Source of the DNA: Faecalibacter bovis
Lineage (GTDB): Bacteria; Bacteroidota; Bacteroidia; Flavobacteriales; Weeksellaceae
Assembly: GCF_017948305.1 (NCBI RefSeq)
Contig: NZ_CP072842.1
Span: 2,114,501 to 2,178,500, forward strand
Direction of reading: 5' to 3'
DNA length: 64,000 bases
Shown: positions 42,589 through 51,475 of the stretch, piece by piece
How positions within the stretch are numbered: position 1 is the first letter of the stretch
Layout: each line of letters starts with the position of its first letter
The notes under the pieces: generated by a model
The model's input: the letters and a program-made list of their open reading frames with translations, nothing else
What the model was told of the DNA's origin: nothing
Database searches by the model: none
Translations under genes and position numbers: made by a program

Positions 42589-43353
42589 CTAGCGAATTTT
42601 CGCTAAATTCCAAAGTTCTTCTAATTCTGAAAGTGTCATTTCGCCTAAAATCAACCCTTTTTCTTTAGCTAATTCTTCTAAAATTTGAAATCTTGAAATG
42701 AATTTCTTGTTAGATCTTTCTAAAGCATCTTCAGAATTTATACCAACAAATCGTCCATAATTAATTAATGAAAACAAAATATCACCAAATTCCATTTCAC
42801 GATCAGTAGGATTTGTTTCATTTTTAAATTCAATAATCTCTTCTTGGATTTTTTCGAAAACTTGCTCAGCATTTTCAAATTCGAATCCAACACCTTTTAC
42901 TTTGTCTTGTATACGATAGGCTTTGACCATTGCTGGTAGGGAAGTGGGAACACCAGAAAGAACAGATTGATTACCTTCTTTCAGTTTTAATTTTTCCCAA
43001 TTTTGAAGTACTTTTTCTTCGGTGTCTGCGACGGTGTTACCATAAATATGAGGATGTCTGTGAATTAATTTATCACAAATAGAATTCAGTACATCAGCAA
43101 CGTCGAATTGACCTTTTTCTGATGCTATTTTAGAATAAAAAACTAGGTGAAGAAAAACATCACCTAGTTCTTTTTTTATTTCATCTGAATCATTTTCGAT
43201 AATTGCGTCCGATAGTTCGTAGATTTCCTCAATGCTTAACGTTCGTAACGTTTCATTAGTTTGTTTACGATCCCAAGGACACTTTTCACGTAACTCATCC
43301 ATTATATCCAACAAACGATTGAAGGCTTCTAATTGATTTTTACGTGTATTCAT
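42589..43353 (-). CDS. mazG: Nucleoside triphosphate pyrophosphohydrolase MazG
   Basis: A 254-residue protein with two MazG (all-alpha NTP-PPase) domains. The first has CPWDRKQTNETLR, EEIYELSDAI and KKELGDVFLHLVFYSKIA, supplying the E-E-x-x-E/E-x-x-D magnesium sites. The second has EIIEFKNETNP and EMEFGDILFSLINY. It hydrolyses non-canonical or excess NTPs to NMP and PPi. It is downstream of DUF5606 (9-nt gap), same strand. A short inverted repeat covers the stop codon. Confidence 0.93.
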   Translation of the reverse strand: MNTRKNQLEAFNRLLDIMDELREKCPWDRKQTNETLRTLSIEEIYELSDAIIENDSDEIKKELGDVFLHLVFYSKIASEKGQFDVADVLNSICDKLIHRHPHIYGNTVADTEEKVLQNWEKLKLKEGNQSVLSGVPTSLPAMVKAYRIQDKVKGVGFEFENAEQVFEKIQEEIIEFKNETNPTDREMEFGDILFSLINYGRFVGINSEDALERSNKKFISRFQILEELAKEKGLILGEMTLSELEELWNLAKIR

Positions 43354-43362
43354 ATCAAAAGA

Positions 43363-43941
43363 TTATTCTTCAGTTTTTTTCTTTGTAGTTTTTTTAGCAG
43401 CAGTTTTCTTAGCTGGTTTTTCTTCAGCGTCTGCTTCAGTTGCTTTTGCTTTTTTAGGAGCTGCTTTTTTCTTAGGTTTTTCTTCAACAACTTCTTCTGC
43501 TTGAGCAGCTTCTACATCTGCTTGTTGAGCAGCCATAGCAGCTTCTACAGCAGCTAAATCAATGTTTAATAATCCTTTAGATTGTAAAATGTTATACCAT
43601 TGGAATAACTTTTTTAAATCAGAATCATAAACTCTTGAATCGTCATATTCTGGTAAAACTTGCTCCATATATGCACGTAATTCAGTTCCAGATGATTTGT
43701 GGTCGATAGAAGCACCACCGTTCTCTTTTTTATAAATTCTAAAGAAAACTTCAGCTAAAGGGTATTCTTGAGCTACACCGTAAATAGCAACATTGTCTAA
43801 TAAACTTACGTTGTAGTTAGCAGCGATTGAAACTTTTTTTCCTTTGTCTAAATCTTCAACTACGAAACCGTTTCTAGTTTGAGAAACTAAACGGTATAAA
43901 CCTGGTTTTCCTGAAATTGCGATAACTCTTGATAAATCCAT
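43363..43941 (-). CDS. DUF5606 protein with Lys/Ala-rich tail
   Basis: A 192-residue protein typical of Bacteroidota. The folded N-terminal part (~1-130) begins MDLSRVIAISGKPGLYRLVSQT and contains YPLAEVFFRIYKKE. The C-terminal ~55 residues are a low-complexity Ala/Lys/Glu tail (EEKPKKKAAPKKAK), probably disordered and possibly nucleic-acid binding. Function unknown. It lies between def (22-nt gap) and mazG. Confidence 0.85.
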   Translation of the reverse strand: MDLSRVIAISGKPGLYRLVSQTRNGFVVEDLDKGKKVSIAANYNVSLLDNVAIYGVAQEYPLAEVFFRIYKKENGGASIDHKSSGTELRAYMEQVLPEYDDSRVYDSDLKKLFQWYNILQSKGLLNIDLAAVEAAMAAQQADVEAAQAEEVVEEKPKKKAAPKKAKATEADAEEKPAKKTAAKKTTKKKTEE

Positions 43942-43963
43942 ATTCTAATTTATGTTTAAGGGA

Positions 43964-44539
43964 CTATATAGGGAATTTCATCTTGTAAGATGTTTTCACG
44001 TTCCCTTTTGTTATGTTTTTTAATTTATTACTTATTAATTTCTTTTTGAAGCTCGAAATATAATCAATAAAAAGTTTACCTTCCAAATGATCAAATTCGT
44101 GTTGAATAACTCGAGCGCGAATATCCGAAAAAGTTTCGGTATGTTTATTCCAATTTTCGTCGTAATATTCTAATGTGATAGAAGCTGGTCTAGAAACCTC
44201 TTCGTGAATGTGTGGAATACTTAAACATCCTTCTGAGAATTTCCATTCATCACCTTCAGATTCACTGATTTTTTTAGGATTGATGAAAACTTTTTTGAAA
44301 GATTCTAATTCCTTCTCAATATCTTCATAATCTTCGTCATCAGCGAATGGACTACAATCTACAATAAATAAACGAATGTCGCGACCGATTTGTGGAGCAG
44401 CAATTCCAACACCATTAGAGTCGTACATTGTCTCGAACATATTGTCGATTAACTCTTTTAAGTTTTTGTAATCCTGATCTATATCTTGTGAAACTTTACG
44501 AAGTACAGGATCTCCGTAAGCTACAACTGGTAATACCAT
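43964..44539 (-). CDS. def: Peptide deformylase
   Basis: Metallo-enzyme (191 aa) removing the N-formyl group from nascent proteins. All three motifs are intact: GVGIAAPQIG (residues ~44-53), EGCLS (~109) and QHEFDHLEG (~150) with the HExxH-like zinc site. Its own TATCTTTG box is upstream. The downstream genes DUF5606 and mazG follow closely and may share its transcript. Confidence 0.95.
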   Translation of the reverse strand: MVLPVVAYGDPVLRKVSQDIDQDYKNLKELIDNMFETMYDSNGVGIAAPQIGRDIRLFIVDCSPFADDEDYEDIEKELESFKKVFINPKKISESEGDEWKFSEGCLSIPHIHEEVSRPASITLEYYDENWNKHTETFSDIRARVIQHEFDHLEGKLFIDYISSFKKKLISNKLKNITKGNVKTSYKMKFPI

Positions 44540-44567
44540 TTAATTTTATTTTTTATTAAATAATGGG

Positions 44568-44575
44568 CAAAGATA
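44568..44575 (-). promoter_or_regulatory. -7 promoter element of def
   Basis: TATCTTTG on the minus strand, 28 nt before the def ATG. Confidence 0.45.
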
Positions 44576-44583
44576 CAATTTTG

Positions 44584-44997
44584 TTATAGTTTATGAGATA
44601 AAAATGATTGTAAAATTATTACAGCACTTACTTTATCTACCATTCCCTTCTCTTGTCTTTTTTTCTTTTTAAGCCCTCCTTCAAACATTGCTCTAGAAGC
44701 CATTTTGGATGTGAACATCTCGTTTTCGCGATGAATTTTAATAGTAGGAAATTTAGCTGAAAATTTTTCTATAAATTTTTTTATCTCAATTTCTATGTCA
44801 TTTACTTCACCTGAAAAACGCATTGGAAGTCCAACTACTAAATCAGAAACATTTTCGGTAAATAAATATTTTTCAAAGAAATCCATTAATTTACTTGTCT
44901 CGATTGTGTCGATAGGAGAGGCGATGATTTGTAATTCATCTGTCGCTGCTACTCCTGTTCTTTTGCCTCCAAAATCTATTGCTACGATTCTTGCCAT
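44584..44997 (-). CDS. ruvX: Putative pre-16S rRNA nuclease YqgF/RuvX
   Basis: RNase H-fold protein of 137 aa. The N-terminal AIDFGGKRTGVA is the hallmark first motif with the catalytic Asp. VVGLPMRFSG and the C-terminal DKVSAVIILQSFL complete the family. It matures the 5' end of 16S rRNA in E. coli, and older annotation as a Holliday-junction resolvase is doubtful. The -7 box ends 4 nt before the ATG, which predicts a leaderless mRNA. It is divergent to dapD. Confidence 0.9.
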   Translation of the reverse strand: MARIVAIDFGGKRTGVAATDELQIIASPIDTIETSKLMDFFEKYLFTENVSDLVVGLPMRFSGEVNDIEIEIKKFIEKFSAKFPTIKIHRENEMFTSKMASRAMFEGGLKKKKRQEKGMVDKVSAVIILQSFLSHKL

Positions 44998-45001
44998 TCT
45001 G

Positions 45002-45009
45002 CAAATTTA
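45002..45009 (-). promoter_or_regulatory. -7 promoter element of ruvX, 4 nt from the ATG
   Basis: TAAATTTG on the minus strand; the predicted start point is at the start codon. Confidence 0.5.
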
Positions 45010-45040
45010 TAAAAAGGTTTATTTAAACGCAGATATATTT

Positions 45041-45048
45041 TATATTTG
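45041..45048 (+). promoter_or_regulatory. -7 promoter element of dapD
   Basis: TATATTTG, 19 nt before the dapD ATG. No clear TTG at the -33 distance. Confidence 0.5.
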
Positions 45049-45067
45049 TACCTCATTAGTTGAAGAA

Positions 45068-45883
45068 ATGGAAAATTTAAGAGAAATAATCGAAAAAGCT
45101 TGGGATAACCGTGAGTTATTACAAGAAGATGCTACACAAGCAGCTATTCGTGAAGTAATTGAATTAATAGATAACGGACAATTACGTTGTGCTGAGCCAG
45201 TTGATGGTGGATGGCAAGTGAATGAATGGGTGAAGAAAGCTGTTGTTATGTACTTCCCGATTCAAAAAATGGAAACATTAGAAGCTGGTATTTTCGAGTA
45301 CCATGATAAAATGGAATTAAAACGTAACTACGCAGAAAAAGGTATTCGTGTTGTTCCTAATGCTGTTGCTCGTTATGGTGCATATATTTCTTCGGGTGTT
45401 ATTTTAATGCCTTCTTATGTAAATATTGGGGCTTATGTAGACGAAGGTACAATGGTTGATACTTGGGCTACTGTAGGTTCTTGTGCGCAAATTGGTAAAA
45501 ATGTACACTTATCAGGAGGTGTAGGTATTGGTGGAGTATTAGAGCCATTACAAGCTGCTCCAGTAATTATCGAAGATAATGCTTTCTTAGGATCACGTTC
45601 TATTGTTGTAGAAGGTGTAAGAGTAGGTAAAGAAGCTGTATTAGGTGCAAATGTAGTTTTAACTGCTTCTACTAAAATTATCGATGTTACAGGTGATGAG
45701 CCAGTAGAAATCAAAGGTTACGTTCCTGAGCGTTCAGTTGTAATTCCAGGTTCTTACACTAAAAAATTCGCTGCTGGAGAATACCAAGTTCCATGTGCAT
45801 TAATTATTGGTAAAAGAAAAGAAAGTACAGATTTAAAAACTTCATTAAACGACGCGTTACGCGAACATAATGTTGCTGTTTAA
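45068..45883 (+). CDS. dapD: Tetrahydrodipicolinate N-succinyltransferase
   Basis: Left-handed beta-helix acyltransferase (271 aa) of the succinylase branch of lysine/diaminopimelate synthesis: succinyl-CoA plus tetrahydrodipicolinate to N-succinyl-2-amino-6-ketopimelate. Hexapeptide repeats run from about residue 95 to 215 (IGAYVDEGTMVDTW, GSCAQIGKNVHLSGGVGIGG). The C-terminus has the PGSY-type segment VVIPGSYTKKF. The start is ATG 45068 (MENLREII), below the promoter; the frame extends upstream to 44795, but that would read antisense through ruvX. A terminator follows. Confidence 0.95.
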   Translation: MENLREIIEKAWDNRELLQEDATQAAIREVIELIDNGQLRCAEPVDGGWQVNEWVKKAVVMYFPIQKMETLEAGIFEYHDKMELKRNYAEKGIRVVPNAVARYGAYISSGVILMPSYVNIGAYVDEGTMVDTWATVGSCAQIGKNVHLSGGVGIGGVLEPLQAAPVIIEDNAFLGSRSIVVEGVRVGKEAVLGANVVLTASTKIIDVTGDEPVEIKGYVPERSVVIPGSYTKKFAAGEYQVPCALIIGKRKESTDLKTSLNDALREHNVAV

Positions 45884-45910
45884 TCTATTTCTTTATAAAT
45901 AAGAATTATA

Positions 45911-45936
45911 GGAGTTGAGTTTTCAACTCCTTTTTT
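45911..45936 (+). terminator. Terminator of dapD
   Basis: Eight-bp stem (45911-45918 with 45923-45930), GTTT loop, T6. Confidence 0.92.
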
Positions 45937-45984
45937 GTTGCTTATTGATTGATATCAAATAGAATTTAAGTAAAGAGTTAAATC

Positions 45985-46015
45985 TTGTAAATAAGCTATA
46001 AAATAGATACTTTTG
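45985..46015 (+). promoter_or_regulatory. Promoter of the GT9 glycosyltransferase gene
   Basis: TTG (45985-45987), 20-nt spacer, TACTTTTG (46008-46015), 43 nt before the ATG. Confidence 0.58.
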
Positions 46016-46058
46016 TATTTGCCTTTTTATCAAAAAAGGTTTTCATGTAGCTTACGAA

Positions 46059-47123
46059 ATGAAAAGAATTTTAGTTATCCAACATAAAATGATTGGAGAT
46101 GTTTTAATCACATCTTTGCTTTGCGAAAACTTGAAGAAAAGTTATCCAAATGCAACGATTGATTATTTAGTGAATAGTAATACGTTACCTGTTTTAGAAA
46201 ATAATCCTTACATTGATAATCTTATTGTATTTAATGAAAAGGAACAAAAAGGATTTTTAAAATTAGTAATGTTTTCTAACGAGGTTAGTAAAAATAATTA
46301 CGACGTGATTGTAGATGTATATTCTAAATTACAAAGTTGGGTAAACGTTTTTATTAATAAAGCTCCAGTTAAAATTTCTTATAAAAAACCAGGAAGAGAA
46401 TTTCTTTATACTAATAATATAGAAAAACACAATGTTGCGAAAACACATTTGGGTTTATCTATCGAACATCGTTTAGCATTATTAGAACCTTTTGGAATTA
46501 CAAATCCTGAAGCTACAGAACCAAAATTATACCTGACTGAGAAAGAGATTAAAGCAGCAAAACAAACTTTTATTAAACATAAAGTTGACTCATCTCGCAA
46601 AACTGTAATGATAAGTTTATTAGGATCAGACGAAACTAAAACTTATCCTTTAAACCAAATGGCAAAATTGGTAAATCATATTGGAGAAAATTACAACGTG
46701 AATATCTTATTCAATTATTTTCCAAATCAGAAAGATCAAGCATTAGAAGTTTATAATCAATTATCTGAGCATACAAAATCAAAGGTTTATTTTGATCTTT
46801 TAGGTGATGATTTACGTTCTTTTATTGCCATTGCAAATGAATGTGATATTATTGTAGGGAATGATGGTGGCGCCATAAATATGTCGAAAGCAGTAGGGAA
46901 AAAATCATTTATTATTTTTTCGCCCTGGATTGATAAAAATGTTTGGGCAACTTTTGAAGACGGAATTAATCATGTAAGTGTACATTTAAAGGATTATTTC
47001 CCAGAGAAGTTTAAAGATTTAAGTAATCGTGAAATTAAAAAAGTTGTGAATTCTTTTTACTCTTTATTTGATTTTGAGTTGTTTACATCAAAGCTAGATC
47101 AATTCCTAAAAAAACATATATAA
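46059..47123 (+). CDS. Glycosyltransferase family 9 (heptosyltransferase-like)
   Basis: GT-B fold enzyme of 354 aa that uses ADP-sugar donors in lipooligosaccharide core synthesis. It has the N-terminal ILVIQHKMIGDVLITSLLCENLKKSYP (heptosyltransferase signature), the central KTVMISLLGSDETKTYPLNQM, and the donor-binding C-terminal segment IVGNDGGAINMSKAVGKKSF. Sugar specificity (heptose or other) cannot be told. It opens the ~6-kb region of LOS-related genes. Confidence 0.88.
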   Translation: MKRILVIQHKMIGDVLITSLLCENLKKSYPNATIDYLVNSNTLPVLENNPYIDNLIVFNEKEQKGFLKLVMFSNEVSKNNYDVIVDVYSKLQSWVNVFINKAPVKISYKKPGREFLYTNNIEKHNVAKTHLGLSIEHRLALLEPFGITNPEATEPKLYLTEKEIKAAKQTFIKHKVDSSRKTVMISLLGSDETKTYPLNQMAKLVNHIGENYNVNILFNYFPNQKDQALEVYNQLSEHTKSKVYFDLLGDDLRSFIAIANECDIIVGNDGGAINMSKAVGKKSFIIFSPWIDKNVWATFEDGINHVSVHLKDYFPEKFKDLSNREIKKVVNSFYSLFDFELFTSKLDQFLKKHI

Positions 47124-47174
47124 TAAATAGTTTATTTTTCTGTTTAAATATTAATTAATCGTATTTTAAAATAA

Positions 47175-47182
47175 TATATTTG
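47175..47182 (+). promoter_or_regulatory. -7 promoter element of the GT2/fabD unit
   Basis: TATATTTG, 28 nt before the GT2 ATG at 47211. Confidence 0.45.
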
Positions 47183-47210
47183 AGATACGAAATGAACAAA
47201 ACCAATCTAA

Positions 47211-47993
47211 ATGCAGAAGATCTCGGCACTACTGATTACTTACAACGAGGAAAAAAATATTAAGCGTTTCTTAGATGATGCTGATTATGCTGATGAGATT
47301 ATTTTAGTTGATTCTTACAGTACAGATCGTACCATCGAAATTGCTAAAACTTATCCGAAGGTAAAATTATTTCAAAGAGAATTTACAAACTTTTCTGATC
47401 AAAAAAACTTTGCGATTCAGCAAGCTTCTTACGAATGGATTACATTCTTTGATGCTGATGAACATATTCCAGCAAGTTTAAAAGAGGAAATTTTAAATAC
47501 TATAAAAAGTAACACTTCTGCTGATGCATACTACGTTTATCGTAAATTTTATTTTAAGAATAAGGTTTTGAATTATTCAGGTATGCAGAATGATAAAGCT
47601 ATTCGAGTTTTTAAAAAATCTAAAAATAGATACAAAAATAATAGATTAGTGCATGAACTAATTCAATGTGATGGAGTAGTTTCAAAACTGAGAAATAAAT
47701 TAGATCATTATACCTATTCATCTTCAGAAGAATATAGAAATAAATTAACATCATATTCAAAACTTAGAGCACAAGAGTTGAGGATGAAAAATTTGAAACC
47801 AAATTTCTTTCATTTTCAAGTCAAACCAGCTTATAGATTCTTTAATCATTATATCCTACGATTAGGATTTTTAGATGGAAAAGAAGGATATGTTATTTCA
47901 AAACTACATGCTGATTCAGTTAAAAACAGATATGTATTTTTGAATAAAATTTACGAAGCTGAAGCTTCACAACTTATTAATAAAAACGCATAA
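47211..47993 (+). CDS. Glycosyltransferase family 2 (WaaE/LgtF-like)
   Basis: GT-A fold enzyme (260 aa) of the WaaE/KdtX kind that adds a glucose to the LOS inner core. It begins ISALLITYNEEKNIKRFL, with the DXD-type motif in TFFDADEHIP (near residue 84), and the characteristic DQKNFAIQQA and KFYFKNKVLNYSG segments. It is followed 9 nt later by fabD, so a glycosyltransferase and a fatty acid gene share an operon. Confidence 0.85.
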   Translation: MQKISALLITYNEEKNIKRFLDDADYADEIILVDSYSTDRTIEIAKTYPKVKLFQREFTNFSDQKNFAIQQASYEWITFFDADEHIPASLKEEILNTIKSNTSADAYYVYRKFYFKNKVLNYSGMQNDKAIRVFKKSKNRYKNNRLVHELIQCDGVVSKLRNKLDHYTYSSSEEYRNKLTSYSKLRAQELRMKNLKPNFFHFQVKPAYRFFNHYILRLGFLDGKEGYVISKLHADSVKNRYVFLNKIYEAEASQLINKNA

Positions 47994-48002
47994 ATCACAA
48001 TA

Positions 48003-48881
48003 ATGAAAGCTTATGTTTTTCCAGGTCAAGGAGCTCAATTCACAGGAATGGGTAAGGACCTTTATGACAATTCAGCAATTGCAAAAGAATTATTTGAGAA
48101 AGCAAACGAAGTTTTAGGATTTGATATTACTAAAATTATGTTTGAAGGATCTGCTGAAGATTTAAAACAAACAAAAGTTACGCAACCTGCTGTATTTTTA
48201 CATTCAGTTATTTTAGCTAAAACTTTAGAGGATTTTAAACCAGAAATGGTTGCAGGACACTCTTTAGGTGAAATTTCAGCTTTAGTTGCTGCAGAAGTTT
48301 TGGATTTTGAATCAGGATTAAAATTAGTTTACAAACGTGCATTAGCAATGCAAGACGCATGTGAAGCAAATCCATCAACAATGGCTGCTATTTTAGGATT
48401 AGAAGACGAAATCGTAGAAAAAGCTTGTGAAGAAATTGATGGTGTTGTAGTAGCGGCTAATTATAACTGTCCAGGTCAATTAGTGATTTCTGGAGAGATT
48501 GAGGCTGTAAATGCTGCTTGCGAAAAATTAAAAGAATTAGGTGCAAAACGTGCATTAGTTTTACCAGTTGGTGGAGCTTTTCACTCGCCTTTAATGAAGC
48601 CAGCAGAAGAAGAATTAGCAAAAGCTATTGAAGAAACAACTTTTAATACACCTATTTGTCCAGTTTATCAAAATGTAACGACAACAGCAGTTACAGATCC
48701 GGCTGAAATTAAAAAGAATTTAATCGCACAATTAACAGCTCCAGTAAAATGGACACAATCTGTACAAAATATGATTGCTGATGGTGCAACAGAGTTTATC
48801 GAAGTTGGTCCAGGTAATACACTACAAGGTTTAGTAAAAAAAGTTAGTCGTGATGTTGCGACTTCTTCAGCACAAATCTAA
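48003..48881 (+). CDS. fabD: Malonyl-CoA:ACP transacylase
   Basis: A 292-residue enzyme that loads malonate onto ACP for fatty acid synthesis. FPGQGAQFTGMG at the N-terminus, the nucleophile elbow GHSLGE (Ser near residue 88), the malonate-binding Arg in the following helix (KRALAMQ), and AFHSPLM carrying the catalytic His near 196 are all intact. It sits between a GT2 gene and the GYDIA kinase gene (3-nt gap). Confidence 0.95.
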   Translation: MKAYVFPGQGAQFTGMGKDLYDNSAIAKELFEKANEVLGFDITKIMFEGSAEDLKQTKVTQPAVFLHSVILAKTLEDFKPEMVAGHSLGEISALVAAEVLDFESGLKLVYKRALAMQDACEANPSTMAAILGLEDEIVEKACEEIDGVVVAANYNCPGQLVISGEIEAVNAACEKLKELGAKRALVLPVGGAFHSPLMKPAEEELAKAIEETTFNTPICPVYQNVTTTAVTDPAEIKKNLIAQLTAPVKWTQSVQNMIADGATEFIEVGPGNTLQGLVKKVSRDVATSSAQI

Positions 48882-48884
48882 AAG

Positions 48885-49793
48885 ATGAAAACATTCCGTT
48901 CTAATGGAAAATTATTCCTTATCGGGGAATATATTGTAATGGATGGAGCGAAAGCATTTGCATTGCCCACTAAGTTTGGGCAATGTTTATTTGTAAAAGA
49001 TTCGTCCGAATATTCAAATCAAATCAATTGGAGTGCATATAAAGCTGATAATTCGTTATGGTTTGATGTTCAATTTAAATTAGATTCGCTAGATATAATT
49101 GCTACTTCTAATGAAAAATTAGCAAAATCTCTTCAAAATATTTTGATTCAAGCTAAATCATTAAATCCAGATTTTTTCAATTCAAAGCAAGGTTTCAGTT
49201 GTGAAACCAAGTTAGAATATCCGCAAGAATGGGGATTAGGAAGTAGTTCGACTTTAATTGATTTGATTAGTCAATGGATTGAAATTAATCCTTTCGAATT
49301 AAATCAATTAACTTTTAACACGAGTGGATACGATATTGCTTGTGCACATCACAATAAGCCGATATTGTTTTCGAATCATCCGCAAATTAATGTGGAAGAA
49401 TTGGAATTGAATTGGAATTTTAAAGACCAATTGTTTTTTGTATATCTTAATCAAAAGCAAGATACGCAGGCAGTTGTTGGAAATCATTATAAAAATAAAC
49501 TGAAAGATTGGGATTTAATTAATGAATTGTCGCAATTAGTTTTAGATGCAACAAACGTTCAAGAATTAGCTGATTTTGAATTAATTTTAACAGATTATCA
49601 AGATAAATTAGGTGCTTTTATGCAACTTCAACAACCAAAAGAAATGTATTTTAAGGATTATGAAGGATGCGTGAAAAGTCTTGGTGCTTGGGGCGGAGAT
49701 TTTGTTTTGGTGACTTACCGAGAAGGAATGGAAACTTATTTTAAAGAGAAAGGTTACAATGTTATAATTCCTTTTTCTGATATGATATTATAA
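48885..49793 (+). CDS. GYDIA-family GHMP kinase
   Basis: GHMP-fold small-molecule kinase of 302 aa. Motif 1 is in GKLFLIGEYIVMDGA (residues 8-22), motif 2 is WGLGSSSTLIDL (P-loop-like GLGSSS), and the diagnostic GYDIACAHHNKP follows. This marks the Bacteroidota 'GYDIA family', related to mevalonate and phosphomevalonate kinases but with an unknown substrate. It is translationally close to fabD. Conserved proximity in this operon suggests a role in lipid or isoprenoid supply; that is inference. Confidence 0.85.
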   Translation: MKTFRSNGKLFLIGEYIVMDGAKAFALPTKFGQCLFVKDSSEYSNQINWSAYKADNSLWFDVQFKLDSLDIIATSNEKLAKSLQNILIQAKSLNPDFFNSKQGFSCETKLEYPQEWGLGSSSTLIDLISQWIEINPFELNQLTFNTSGYDIACAHHNKPILFSNHPQINVEELELNWNFKDQLFFVYLNQKQDTQAVVGNHYKNKLKDWDLINELSQLVLDATNVQELADFELILTDYQDKLGAFMQLQQPKEMYFKDYEGCVKSLGAWGGDFVLVTYREGMETYFKEKGYNVIIPFSDMIL

Positions 49794-49825
49794 AAAAAAG
49801 CACTTCAATCGAAGTGCTTTTTTTT
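49792..49825. terminator. Bidirectional terminator between the GYDIA kinase and WaaP-like genes
   Basis: Nine-bp stem (49798-49806 with 49811-49819), AATC loop, A8 on the left and T8 on the right. It serves both convergent genes and touches both ends. Confidence 0.92.
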
Positions 49826-50603
49826 ATTTTTTACCAATCATTGCTTTTAATTTCTTTTTTCGAGCTTGTTTTTGATGAAATTTAAACTGAAATTCTTTTG
49901 TTTCATTCCACATGGCATCAATTACTTCATCACTAGGTTTGTTAATTAATTTCGCATATTCTGTCGCCATAATTTCTACCATTTCTTTATGAGGTGTTAA
50001 ACGCGAAAAATTCTTCATTCTAGTTTCAAAATCCATCGAATCATGGAAATTCATTCGATTCAAATCAACTAAATAAAAATTATATTTATTTTCAGAAACT
50101 TTTTCTATCAGCGTGTTTCCTGGCGAATGATCTAAAAATTCAATCCCTGCTTCGTGTAATTGATAGGTGAAATGAGTAAATTGTTTTAAGATCTCTGTTC
50201 GATTTGGCCAATTAAAATCATGAACCATTTCACGATATGTTAAATCAGCATATACTAATTCGCATAAATAGTAACTTTTTAAAAATTGTAAAGCCGTTTT
50301 TTCTTCTACATATGCTATTGGATATGGTGTAAGAAATCCTAAATCAATCAATTTTTTTGCATATTCGTAAGAACGTTGCGCTTTAGATTCTCTAAAGAAA
50401 CGATAAACAAATTTGTTGACGATATTTGGAATTTTAAACGATTTAATTGTCGCAATTTTATCGTTTTTTAATGTAATTTTTTTAATTGAATTACGATCAC
50501 CTTTAGCTACATAATCTGTAATCGAATCATATTGATCAATAATAGGTTTAATTTCTTGCGAAGTTGTATTATAGCTCGGATTTATTACAATTTTTTGACT
50601 CAT
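49824..50603 (-). CDS. Kdo/heptose kinase-like protein (WaaP/InaA family)
   Basis: Protein-kinase-fold LPS core kinase of 259 aa. It shows the catalytic loop FLDHSPGNTLIE (HxD...N pattern) near residue 150 and the metal-binding LVDLNRM near 175, in place of HRD and DFG. The N-terminal ~35 residues are polar, and residues ~60-100 hold the ATP lobe. It probably phosphorylates Kdo or heptose in the LOS core. It is divergent from the GT2 genes on the right. Confidence 0.85.
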   Translation of the reverse strand: MSQKIVINPSYNTTSQEIKPIIDQYDSITDYVAKGDRNSIKKITLKNDKIATIKSFKIPNIVNKFVYRFFRESKAQRSYEYAKKLIDLGFLTPYPIAYVEEKTALQFLKSYYLCELVYADLTYREMVHDFNWPNRTEILKQFTHFTYQLHEAGIEFLDHSPGNTLIEKVSENKYNFYLVDLNRMNFHDSMDFETRMKNFSRLTPHKEMVEIMATEYAKLINKPSDEVIDAMWNETKEFQFKFHQKQARKKKLKAMIGKK

Positions 50604-50670
50604 TTTTTACAAATTTCAAAGAGAATAAATTTTAATCTCTTTTTCTATTTTACAATGCCAAAGATATGTT

Positions 50671-50678
50671 TATTTTTG
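50671..50678 (+). promoter_or_regulatory. -7 promoter element of the GT2 gene at 50684, 5 nt from the ATG
   Basis: TATTTTTG, leaving 5 nt before the ATG. The ATG at 50666 lies upstream of this box, so it is not used. Confidence 0.45.
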
Positions 50679-50683
50679 TTGAT

Positions 50684-51475
50684 ATGAAGATTAATACCAG
50701 CTTAGTTTTATCGACTTATAATTGGCCAGAAGCTTTAGAACTGGTTCTGAAAAGTATAGCAAACCAAACGACTTTACCGGATGAGGTTCTCATTGCCGAT
50801 GATGGATCGAAAGTGGAAACCAAAAAATTGATTGATGCAATTAAAATGGATTTTCCTGTACCAATCAAGCATATTTGGCATGAAGATAATGGAAATCGTA
50901 AGGCAATTATTATGAATAAAGCAATTGCTCAGGCTTCTTCAGACTATATTATTAGTATTGATGGTGATGTGATTTTGCATCCAAATTTTGTGGCAGATCA
51001 TTTAATGCTGGTAGAAAAAAATGTTTATCTGTATGGTTCTCGTGTAACGATTAAAGAAAGTAAATTATCAGATTTATTTACTTCAAAAAATATCAACTTT
51101 AATATTTTTTCGAAAGGAATCAAAAAACGTGGTAGAACTTTACATCTTCCATTTTTAGCTAAAAATCAAAAAAAACATCCAAATTATTCATCTAAAATGA
51201 GAGGTTGTAATTTTTCTTTTTGGAAAGAAGATTTTATAAAAGTCAATGGCTATAATGAAGAATTTTCAGGCTGGGGAAGAGAGGATTCAGAATTAGTTTT
51301 GCGCATGCATAATGCTGGTATTGAAGCAAAGCGATTAAAATTTGCAGGAATTGTGTATCATATTTATCATCACGAACAAAGTAAATCATTTTTGGATCGC
51401 AATGATAAAATACAATTACGAACGATCAACGAAAAATTAAAATTCGCCGAAAAAGGCATCAATCAATATATTTAA
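50684..51475 (+). CDS. Glycosyltransferase family 2
   Basis: GT-A enzyme of 263 aa. It opens NTSLVLSTYNWPEALELVLKSI, carries the nucleotide-binding ADDGS, and has ISIDGDVIL (DXD-like, near residue 92). A later GWGREDSELVLRMH motif gives the catalytic Glu-Asp pair of the galactosyltransferase-type C-terminal module. The start is ATG 50684; six codons upstream another ATG (50666) precedes the promoter box. Its stop overlaps the ATG of the next GT2 gene. Confidence 0.86.
   Translation: MKINTSLVLSTYNWPEALELVLKSIANQTTLPDEVLIADDGSKVETKKLIDAIKMDFPVPIKHIWHEDNGNRKAIIMNKAIAQASSDYIISIDGDVILHPNFVADHLMLVEKNVYLYGSRVTIKESKLSDLFTSKNINFNIFSKGIKKRGRTLHLPFLAKNQKKHPNYSSKMRGCNFSFWKEDFIKVNGYNEEFSGWGREDSELVLRMHNAGIEAKRLKFAGIVYHIYHHEQSKSFLDRNDKIQLRTINEKLKFAEKGINQYI

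Noticed and set aside
44795-45067. Extended N-terminus for dapD
   Set aside because: It reads antisense through ruvX and lies mostly upstream of the promoter box at 45041; the family's normal N-terminus is MENLREII at 45068.
50666-50683. Upstream ATG for the GT2 gene
   Set aside because: It lies before the TATTTTTG promoter box, so it would not be in the transcript; MKINTSL at 50684 is the family-like start.
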